A DNA stretch of 39,322 nt from Metapseudomonas otitidis (GTDB lineage: Bacteria > Pseudomonadota > Gammaproteobacteria > Pseudomonadales > Pseudomonadaceae). Positions 33,547 to 39,322 of this stretch are shown here, piece after piece (the stretch's first letter is position 1; each line of letters opens with the position of its first letter). Location of the stretch: contig NZ_FOJP01000032.1 of assembly GCF_900111835.1 (NCBI RefSeq), forward strand, positions 1 through 39,322. Reading direction: 5' to 3'. The position numbers and the translations under genes are program-made. The notes under the pieces are model-generated. The model was not told the DNA's origin, searched no databases, and was given only the letters and a program-made list of their open reading frames with translations.

Positions 33547-34730
33547 CCGCATCCCTCAACGCACTGGGCCTGGTCTGTGCCCTGGGCCAGGGCAAGGCCG
33601 CCGTGGCCCGCAACCTCCTGGCCGGCGACACCGCCGGCATGCGCCCCCACGCCGACTGGGTGCCCGAGCGCACCCTGACCCTCGGCGCGGTGGACGCCGA
33701 ACTGCCGGCGCTGCCGGCCGAGCTGGCCGCCTGCGACAGCCGCAACAACCGCCTGCTGCTGGCCGCCGCCCTGGAGATCGAGCCGGAACTGCGCGCCGCC
33801 GTGGCCCGCCATGGCGCGGCACGGGTGGGGGTGGTGCTGGGCACCAGCACCTCGGGCATCCAGGAAGCCAGCCTGGGCATCGGTGAGCAGCTGCGCACCG
33901 GCGCCCTGCCGGCGGACTACCGCTACGCCCAGCAGGAGCTGGTGGCGCCAGCGGCCTTCCTGGCGGCCTGGCTGGGCAGCGCCGGCCCGGCCTACTGCAT
34001 TTCCACCGCCTGCACCTCCAGCGCCCGGGCCCTGCTCAGCGCGCGCCGCCTGCTGCAGCTGGGGGTGTGCGATGCGGTGGTGTGCGGCGGGGTGGACTCG
34101 CTGTGCGGGCTGACCCTGAACGGCTTCGCCGCGCTGGAGGCGGTCTCCGACAGCCTGTGCAACCCGCTCTCGCGCAACCGCCGGGGCATCAACATCGGCG
34201 AGGGCGCGGCGCTGTTCCTGATGGAACGCGACGTCGGCGGCATCGCCCTGCTGGGCGCGGGTGCCGGCTCCGATGCGCACCACATCTCCGCCCCCGAGCC
34301 CAGCGGCCTGGGGGCCCAGCGCGCGATGCGCCAGGCCCTGGCCGATGCCGGGCTGGAGCCGTCGGCGATCGACTACCTGAACCTGCACGGCACGGCCACC
34401 CAGCACAACGATGCGATGGAGAGCCTGGCCACCACGGCGGTGTTCCCCGAGGGCGTGCCGGCTTCGTCCACCAAGCCGCTGACCGGCCACACCCTGGGCG
34501 CCGCCGGGGCCCTGGAGGCGGCCTTCTGCTGGCTGGCCCTGAGCCCATGGAACCCGGAGCACCGCCTGCCGCCCCACCGCTGGGACGGCGAGCCCGACCC
34601 CGAGCTGCCGGCCCTGCGCCTGGTGGACGGGACCTCGCGCCTGCCCACCCAGCGCCCGCGCCGCCTGATGAGCAACTCCTTCGCCTTCGGCGGCAGCAAC
34701 ATCAGCCTGATTCTCGGAGACGCGCCATGA
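33543..34730 (+). CDS. Beta-ketoacyl synthase, elongating (ApeO-like)
   Basis: This 395-residue ketosynthase has the full Cys-His-His triad: Cys157 in STACTSSA, His282 in LHGTAT and His316 in TGHTLGAAGA. It performs Claisen condensation of malonyl units onto the growing chain, probably as a heterodimer with the cysteine-less partner encoded at 18731-19453. It overlaps the lipoprotein and the dehydratase genes by 4 bases each. Confidence 0.92.
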   Translation: MTASLNALGLVCALGQGKAAVARNLLAGDTAGMRPHADWVPERTLTLGAVDAELPALPAELAACDSRNNRLLLAAALEIEPELRAAVARHGAARVGVVLGTSTSGIQEASLGIGEQLRTGALPADYRYAQQELVAPAAFLAAWLGSAGPAYCISTACTSSARALLSARRLLQLGVCDAVVCGGVDSLCGLTLNGFAALEAVSDSLCNPLSRNRRGINIGEGAALFLMERDVGGIALLGAGAGSDAHHISAPEPSGLGAQRAMRQALADAGLEPSAIDYLNLHGTATQHNDAMESLATTAVFPEGVPASSTKPLTGHTLGAAGALEAAFCWLALSPWNPEHRLPPHRWDGEPDPELPALRLVDGTSRLPTQRPRRLMSNSFAFGGSNISLILGDAP

Positions 34731-35176
34731 GCGATTGGCCGATAGCCGAACTGGTCCCCCATGCCGGGGACATGATCCTGATCGACCAGGTCCTGCGCTT
34801 CGGCGACGAGGACGTGGAAACCCGCCTGACCGTGCGCCCGGGGTTGTTCACCCAGGACGACGGCAGCCTGCCGGCCTGGGTCGGCGTGGAACTGATGGCC
34901 CAGAGCATCGCCGCCTATGCCGGCTGCCAGGCCCGCCAGGCGGGGCAGCCGGTGGAGCTGGGCTTTCTGCTCGGCACCCGCCTTTATCAATGCAACGTCG
35001 ACCGCTTCCCGGCCGGCGTGGACCTGCACATCACCGCTACCCGCTCCCTGCAGGACGACAGCGGCATGGGCGTCTTCGAATGCCGCCTGACCGGGCCGGG
35101 CATCGAGGCCTTCGCCCGCCTCAACGTCTTCCGTCCGCCGCAGGTGGCGAGCTACCTGGAGGAATCCCAAGCATGA
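34727..35176 (+). CDS. 3-hydroxyacyl-ACP dehydratase subunit (ApeP-like)
   Basis: This 149-residue hotdog protein has the FabA/FabZ-type N-terminal PHAGDMILID (His12) and Gly-Val-Glu-Leu-Met-Ala-Gln with Glu55. The usual catalytic His of the Gly-His-Phe motif is absent: the matching segment is Gly-Leu-Phe-Thr-Gln-Asp-Asp, without any His. The missing His is present in the hotdog domain fused to the ligase (His471), which in turn lacks the Glu, so the two probably form one composite active site. It overlaps the ketosynthase by 4 bases and the ketoreductase by 4. Confidence 0.9.
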   Translation: MSDWPIAELVPHAGDMILIDQVLRFGDEDVETRLTVRPGLFTQDDGSLPAWVGVELMAQSIAAYAGCQARQAGQPVELGFLLGTRLYQCNVDRFPAGVDLHITATRSLQDDSGMGVFECRLTGPGIEAFARLNVFRPPQVASYLEESQA

Positions 35177-35901
35177 CCGAGACCATCCTGGTCACCGGCT
35201 CCAGCCGCGGCATCGGCCGCGCCATCGCTCTGCGCCTGGCGCGCTCGGGCTACGACCTGGTGCTGCATTGCCGCTCGCGCCGCGACGAGGCCGAGGCGGT
35301 GAAGGCCGAGATCGAAGCCCTGGGCCGCAGCGCCCGGGTGCTGCAGTTCGACGTCTCCGACCGCGCCGCCTGCCGCGAGCAGCTGGAGGCCGACGTGGAG
35401 GCCCACGGCGCCTACTACGGGGTGGTGTGCAACGCCGGCCTGACCCGCGACGGCGCCTTCCCGGCGCTGACCGACGAGGACTGGGACAGTGTGCTGCGCA
35501 CCAACCTGGACGGCTTCTACAACGTGCTGCACCCGCTGAGCATGCCGATGATCCGTCGCCGCAAGCCGGGGCGCATCGTCTGCATCACCTCGGTGTCGGG
35601 GCTGGTGGGGAACCGCGGGCAGGTCAACTACAGCGCCTCCAAGGCCGGGGTGATCGGTGCCGCCAAGGCGCTGGCCATCGAGCTGGCCAAGCGCCGCATC
35701 ACGGTCAACTGCGTAGCGCCGGGGCTGATCGACACCGAGATCCTCGATGAGCGGGTGCCGGTGGAGGAGATCCTCAAGATGATCCCGGCCCAGCGCATGG
35801 GCACGCCGGAAGAAGTGGCCGGTGCGGTGAATTTCCTGATGTCCGAGGAGGCCGGCTACATCACCCGGCAGGTCCTCGCTGTGAACGGTGGGCTGTGCTG
35901 A
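35173..35901 (+). CDS. 3-oxoacyl-ACP reductase, FabG-like (ApeQ-like)
   Basis: This 242-residue short-chain dehydrogenase has the NADPH motif Thr-Gly-Ser-Ser-Arg-Gly-Ile-Gly (8-15) and the catalytic set Asn111, Ser140, Tyr153 and Lys157. It reduces the keto group after each condensation, before the composite dehydratase removes water to leave a conjugated double bond. There is no enoyl reductase in the operon, which explains why the chain stays polyunsaturated. Confidence 0.94.
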   Translation: MTETILVTGSSRGIGRAIALRLARSGYDLVLHCRSRRDEAEAVKAEIEALGRSARVLQFDVSDRAACREQLEADVEAHGAYYGVVCNAGLTRDGAFPALTDEDWDSVLRTNLDGFYNVLHPLSMPMIRRRKPGRIVCITSVSGLVGNRGQVNYSASKAGVIGAAKALAIELAKRRITVNCVAPGLIDTEILDERVPVEEILKMIPAQRMGTPEEVAGAVNFLMSEEAGYITRQVLAVNGGLC

Positions 35902-37127
35902 TGAAACGTGTAGTGGTCACCGGCATGGCCGGCATCACCTCCCTGGGCGACGACTGGGACAGTATCTGGAGCCATTTCACGGCCAACCGCAGCGGCATCC
36001 GCCGGATGGACGAGTGGGACCGCTTCGCCGAGCTGAACACCCGCCTGGCCGGGCCCATCGACGGCTTCACCACGCCGTCGCACTGGACCCGCAAGCAGAT
36101 GCGCAGCATGGGGCGGGTCTCGAAGCTGTCGGTCTACGCCGCCGAGCGGGCCCTGGCGGATGCCGGGCTGGCGGGCGACGAGCGCATCCGTGACGGGCGC
36201 ATGGGCGTGGCCTGCGGGTCGTCCACCGGCAGCACCGAGGAGATCAAGGCCTTCGGCAACATGCTGCTGAACTCGGTGGCCGACGGCCTCAACGCCAACT
36301 CCTACGTGCGCATGATGCCGCACACGGCGGCGGCCAATATCAGCATCTTCTTCGGCCTCAAGGGCCGGCTGATCCCCACCTCCAGCGCCTGCACCAGCGG
36401 CAGCCAGGGCATCGGCTACGCCTACGAGGCGATCAAGTTCGGCCGCCTGCCGATGATGCTGGCCGGCGGTGCGGAGGAGCTCTGCCCCACCGAGGCGATG
36501 GTGTTCGATGCGCTCTACGCCACCAGCCTGAAGAATGATGCGCCGCACACCTCGCCGCGCCCCTACGACACCGGCCGCGACGGCCTGGTGATCGGCGAGG
36601 GCGCCGGCATCCTGGTGCTGGAGGAGCTGGAGCATGCCCTGGCCCGTGGCGCGCGGATCCACGCCGAGATCGTCGGCTTCGGCTGCAACGCCGATGGCCA
36701 GCACACCACCAAGCCGGAGCAGGCGACCATGCGCGGGGCGATGGAGCTGGCCTTACAGGACGCGGGCCTGCCGCCTTCGGCCATCGGCTACGTGAACGGC
36801 CACGGCACCGCCACCGAGCAGGGCGACGTGGCGGAGACCCTGGCCACCAGCAGCCTGTTCGGCGCGCAGATGCCCATCAGCTCGCAGAAGAGCTTCCTCG
36901 GCCACACGCTGGGTGCCTGCGGCGCGCTGGAGTCCTGGTTCAGCATCGAGATGATGAACCGCGACCAGTACATCCACACCCTCAACCTGGACGCGGTGGA
37001 CCCGGCCTGCGGCGAGCTGGACTACCTGCGCGACGGCCCGCGCCAGATGAGCAACGAGTACGTGATGAACAACAACTTCGCCTTCGGCGGGGTCAACACC
37101 TCGTTGATCTTCCGTCGCTGGCGCTGA
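35901..37127 (+). CDS. Beta-ketoacyl synthase, second (ApeR-like)
   Basis: This 408-residue ketosynthase has Cys164 in SSACTSGSQ, His301 in NGHGTAT and His335 in LGHTLGACGA, so it is catalytically complete. In aryl polyene pathways the second ketosynthase is believed to do the first condensation on the aryl starter, or to work in the companion lipid branch; the sequence does not decide this. The ATG overlaps the stop of the reductase by one base (TGATG). It is not closely related to the other ketosynthase beyond the shared fold and motifs. Confidence 0.92.
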   Translation: MKRVVVTGMAGITSLGDDWDSIWSHFTANRSGIRRMDEWDRFAELNTRLAGPIDGFTTPSHWTRKQMRSMGRVSKLSVYAAERALADAGLAGDERIRDGRMGVACGSSTGSTEEIKAFGNMLLNSVADGLNANSYVRMMPHTAAANISIFFGLKGRLIPTSSACTSGSQGIGYAYEAIKFGRLPMMLAGGAEELCPTEAMVFDALYATSLKNDAPHTSPRPYDTGRDGLVIGEGAGILVLEELEHALARGARIHAEIVGFGCNADGQHTTKPEQATMRGAMELALQDAGLPPSAIGYVNGHGTATEQGDVAETLATSSLFGAQMPISSQKSFLGHTLGACGALESWFSIEMMNRDQYIHTLNLDAVDPACGELDYLRDGPRQMSNEYVMNNNFAFGGVNTSLIFRRWR

Positions 37128-37141
37128 CACGGAGCCCCACG

Positions 37142-37555
37142 ATGCAAGGAACACGTCCCCTCGCCGTCCTCGCGCTGGCCCTGGCCCTGGCCCTGGCCAC
37201 CGGCTGCAGCACACAGCGCCCGGTCCTGAACCCCCACGAGCCGGTGCCGCCGAGCCTGAACGTGAGCCAGTCGCAGATGCAGGCGGCCATCCTCGCGGCG
37301 CTGCAGGCCCGCGACTGGACGCCGACCCGCGTCACGCCGACCGAGATCAGCGCCAGCATCAATGTGCGCAACCGTCATCGCGCGGAGATCGCCATCGCCT
37401 ACAGCCCCCTGGACTTCGATATCCAGTACCGCAACAGCAGCGGGCTGAACTACGAGAACGGCGAGATCCACCGCAACTACAACCGCTGGGTGAACAACCT
37501 CAGCAACACCATCCTGCGCGAGATCCAGACCCGCGCAGCGATCGCCGGACAATGA
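37142..37555 (+). CDS. Lipoprotein of unknown function
   Basis: This 137-residue protein has a lipoprotein signal peptide with a Leu/Ala repeat ending in Ala-Thr-Gly-Cys (Cys22). The mature part has Met-Gln-Ala-Ala-Ile-Leu-Ala-Ala-Leu and an Asn-Tyr-Glu-Asn-Gly segment; I do not recognise the family. It starts 14 bases after the ketosynthase stop on the same strand and is probably the penultimate gene of the operon. Confidence 0.78.
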   Translation: MQGTRPLAVLALALALALATGCSTQRPVLNPHEPVPPSLNVSQSQMQAAILAALQARDWTPTRVTPTEISASINVRNRHRAEIAIAYSPLDFDIQYRNSSGLNYENGEIHRNYNRWVNNLSNTILREIQTRAAIAGQ

Positions 37556-37580
37556 CCCCAAAGCCGTCAAGGAGACGACC

Positions 37581-38027
37581 ATGCAACGCAAGACCTGGAC
37601 CGCCGTAGCCCTGCTCACCGCCACCCTGCTGCCGGGCATCAGCCAAGCCCGCGACACGACACACTTCCTCGACTTCAACTCCGTGGTCGCCGAGGCCGTG
37701 CAGGCCGGCCGCCTGGACGGCACCGTGAAGTTCTACCTGGCGGGCAACACCCCGGCGGGCCAGGTGACGGTGATCAACCCGAACGTGACCACCAGCCAGA
37801 AGACCAACGCCTTCAACAAGACCGACGAGGAAGCCTGCCGCTGGGCCCTGCAATCGGCGCTGATCCGCCTGCAGAACGCGGCCAAGTCCGCCGGTGCCAA
37901 CGCGGTGGTCGACATCGCCAGCAACTACAAGAACAAGGAGTACAAGGACAGCGCCAAGTACGAGTGCCACGCCGGTGCGCTGATGGCGGGCGTTGCCCTG
38001 AAGGGCAAGGTGGCCAACGTCAAGTAA
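37581..38027 (+). CDS. Secreted protein of the type often misnamed excinuclease ATPase subunit
   Basis: This 148-residue protein has a signal peptide of about 23 residues (cleavage after Ser-Gln-Ala) and a YbjQ-like domain with Ala-Gly-Ala-Asn-Ala-Val-Val-Asp-Ile and two conserved cysteines (in Glu-Ala-Cys and Tyr-Glu-Cys-His) that may form a disulfide. Homologues near aryl polyene clusters are often mis-annotated as excinuclease ATPase subunit; there is no ATPase motif. The probable site is periplasm or outer surface. AAGGAGACG lies upstream of the ATG, and a strong terminator follows 20 bases after the stop. Confidence 0.8.
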   Translation: MQRKTWTAVALLTATLLPGISQARDTTHFLDFNSVVAEAVQAGRLDGTVKFYLAGNTPAGQVTVINPNVTTSQKTNAFNKTDEEACRWALQSALIRLQNAAKSAGANAVVDIASNYKNKEYKDSAKYECHAGALMAGVALKGKVANVK

Positions 38028-38046
38028 GCCGCGTTGCCGGGAAAAG

Positions 38047-38070
38047 AGGCCGCCTTGTGCGGCCTTTTTG
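38047..38070 (+). terminator. Rho-independent terminator of the aryl polyene operon
   Basis: An AGGCCGC/GCGGCCT stem with a 5-base loop is followed by a run of T residues. It starts 19 bases after the last operon gene and marks the operon end. Confidence 0.85.
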
Positions 38071-38235
38071 CTTTCTGGCGGCGGCTGGTTCGGCCGCCCT
38101 CCAAGGGCCCGTCGATACACGCCTGATCCTCGGAAATTTCCTTCAAGGCCCTACGCCCGGGTGCCCCAGGACCCCGTGCTAGCCTCGCGGCCCCGCGCTT
38201 GCGGGTCTCCAAACTCCAACAAGAAGGAACAAGCC

Positions 38236-38661
38236 GTGCGTGTACGTTTTGCCATCGCCACCCTGGCCCTCGCCCTCACCACCGGTTGCGCCACCGGCCT
38301 GAACTCGGTGCAGAAGGCCGAGCTGGACCACTACGAAGCCCGCGGCATGGCGGTGCAGGAAAAGAACCCGGGCCTGGGCGCGGGTTTGGGCCTGCTGCCG
38401 GGCGGCGGGTCGTTCTACGGGCGGGAGTACGGCTTCGGGGTGGTCAACCTGCTGCTGTGGCCGCTGTCGATCCTCTGGGACCCGGTGAGCGGCTACGAGG
38501 CGTCGCGCTCCATCAACTACCAGGCCACCCGTACCCACATCGAACGGCAGCGCAAGAAGGCGCTGGACGAGCTGGACGCGAAACTGGCGGGCAATGAGAT
38601 CGACCTGAAGGAATACACGCTGCAGCGGCGCCAGGTGGAGGAGCGCTACACGGCTTACTGA
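38236..38661 (+). CDS. Lipoprotein with a membrane-associated segment
   Basis: This 141-residue protein starts with GTG after AAGGA at about 8 bases. It has a lipoprotein signal ending in Thr-Thr-Gly-Cys (Cys17), a Gly-rich stretch (Gly-Leu-Gly-Ala-Gly-Leu-Gly-Leu-Leu-Pro-Gly) with a following hydrophobic segment (Asn-Leu-Leu-Leu-Trp-Pro-Leu-Ser), and an Arg/Lys/Glu-rich C-terminal helix. It is unrelated to the operon by sequence and lies beyond its terminator, so it is probably transcribed separately. The function is unknown. Confidence 0.72.
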   Translation: MRVRFAIATLALALTTGCATGLNSVQKAELDHYEARGMAVQEKNPGLGAGLGLLPGGGSFYGREYGFGVVNLLLWPLSILWDPVSGYEASRSINYQATRTHIERQRKKALDELDAKLAGNEIDLKEYTLQRRQVEERYTAY

Positions 38662-38705
38662 TCCAACCCCAAGCTCAGTGCGCACTCTTTATGTCTGCCG
38701 CTCGG

Positions 38706-38951
38706 AAGGTGGGGCGGGGACAACGCCCCTTCAGAAGGCCGAACGCAGTCGTCGTGAAAGGGGTTGAGCGACATGGATGTCGCGAGAGCGCTGTCGGGCC
38801 AGGGATGGCCCGTCAGCGCGGCCCCTGGAGCGGCGACGAAGTGAGGGAACCCGACGTAGTCGGGCCGGATGCAGGGGCAAGTTTTTTGGTTCCTTTTCAC
38901 CGGGCTGGCGATCCAGCGACTGGAAAAGGGACTCGCCCGGGAGGGCGAAAC
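38706..38951 (+). repeat. Dispersed structured repeat, copy 3
   Basis: This is homologous to 23108-23330 and, inverted, to 10571-10800. Its hairpins are 38768-38783 (GCGACA-tgga-TGTCGC), 38796-38811 (GGGCCA-ggga-TGGCCC) and 38850-38864 (CCCGAC-gta-GTCGGG). Several arms differ from the equivalent hairpins in the other copies in ways that keep pairing. There is no gene in 38662-39112 otherwise. Confidence 0.8.
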
Positions 38952-39025
38952 CAAAAACACCAGCAGAACTCGCTAACAAGCTGGGCACCCGACCTTGAGC
39001 CACGCCCGACAAAGACACGTCCATG

Positions 39026-39051
39026 AAAAAGGCCGCTGATGCGGCCTTTTT
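39026..39051. terminator. Bidirectional rho-independent terminator
   Basis: AAAAAGGCCGC-tgat-GCGGCCTTTTT is a perfect hairpin with A and T runs on both sides, so it can act on either strand. It separates the region from the insertion sequence. Confidence 0.85.
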
Positions 39052-39059
39052 CATTGGGG

Positions 39060-39322
39060 TGTCCCGTCCTGAATAAGGTTTACACCTTCGCCCTTATTTC
39101 AGGAGAACCCCGATGGCAGAAGGTATCCGTCGCAGTCAGCGTGATTACACGCAGGCTTTTAAACTGGCAGTCGTCGATCAAGTCGAAAAAGGCGAAATGA
39201 GCTACAAGGAGGCTCAGGCTCGCTACGGCATCCAGGGCCGTTCGACGGTGCTGGTGTGGTTACGCAAGCATGGTCGGCAGGACTGGAGTCAAGGAGCCTC
39301 CATTCGATCCGCCAGGAGCAAG
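39060..39322 (+). mobile_element. Left end of an IS3-family insertion sequence, runs off the window
   Basis: The element seems to begin at about 39060 with a TGTCCCGTCCTGAATAAGG-type terminal sequence, followed by the orfA gene at 39113. The other end, target duplication and orfB are outside the window. It lies 8 bases after the bidirectional terminator. Confidence 0.75.
39113..39322 (+). CDS. IS3-family transposase OrfA, N-terminal part
   Basis: The 70 visible codons encode a helix-turn-helix protein with the pattern Phe-Lys-Leu-Ala-Val-Val-Asp-Gln-Val-Glu-Lys-Gly-Glu, then YGIQGRSTVLVWLRKHG, which is typical of IS3-family OrfA DNA-binding domains. AGGAG lies 8 bases before the ATG. The OrfA stop and the programmed frameshift site to orfB are not in the window, so intactness cannot be judged. 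Confidence 0.88.
   Translation, partial: MAEGIRRSQRDYTQAFKLAVVDQVEKGEMSYKEAQARYGIQGRSTVLVWLRKHGRQDWSQGASIRSARSK

Overview
The window reads as a chromosomal segment of a high-GC Pseudomonas of the P. aeruginosa lineage. The run cvrA (K+/H+ antiporter), mscK, selO, tauE-like exporter, metY, Usp and ParA matches, from memory, the PA5021-PA5028 neighbourhood of P. aeruginosa PAO1; this was not checked by search. Codon use from about 3.0 kb onward is strongly GC-biased.

Positions 1-3000 are a lower-GC accessory island with all genes on the minus strand: a partial lipoprotein, two zinc-ribbon paralogues of 121 residues flanking an unrelated 131-residue protein, a further zinc-ribbon protein, and just upstream of that a C-terminal stub of what looks like a polymorphic (Rhs/CDI-type) toxin. 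This looks like an array of orphan immunity genes. At about 3006 the toxin stub abuts the 3' remnant of an acyl-CoA dehydrogenase gene, and both have lost their 5' parts at the same point.

Positions 3.8-18.5 kb are core genome: osmotic functions (CvrA, MscK), SelO AMPylase, a YgeA-like racemase, sulfur metabolism (TauE/SafE exporter, MetY), thioredoxin 2, a Bro-N antirepressor-like gene, a hotdog thioesterase, a tandem universal stress protein and an orphan ParA. The intergenic regions are rich in REP-like palindromes. Two carry more specific RNA signals: a long GAAA-tetraloop hairpin that buries the trxC ribosome-binding site, and a structured leader resembling the phage P1 C4 antisense RNA upstream of the Bro-N gene.

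Positions 18.6-38.0 kb hold an aryl polyene (APE) type biosynthetic operon, about 21 tightly overlapping plus-strand genes. An aromatic amino acid ammonia-lyase and an AMP-ligase would make and load an aryl starter. Two carrier proteins, two ketosynthases, a chain-length-factor-like protein, a ketoreductase and a dehydratase split over two proteins would extend it into a conjugated polyene. A flavin halogenase-like enzyme and a methyltransferase may decorate it. Acyltransferases, a glycosyltransferase, a LolA-like protein, an MMPL exporter and lipoproteins would assemble and move it to the outer membrane. Unusual points are a ligase-dehydratase fusion, a CPA2-type cation antiporter in the operon and a structured repeat inserted in the middle. 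I see no phosphopantetheinyl transferase or regulator in the cluster.

The right edge carries another lipoprotein, a third copy of a dispersed repeat of about 220-250 bp whose hairpins covary between copies, a bidirectional terminator and the start of an IS3-family insertion sequence that runs off the window.
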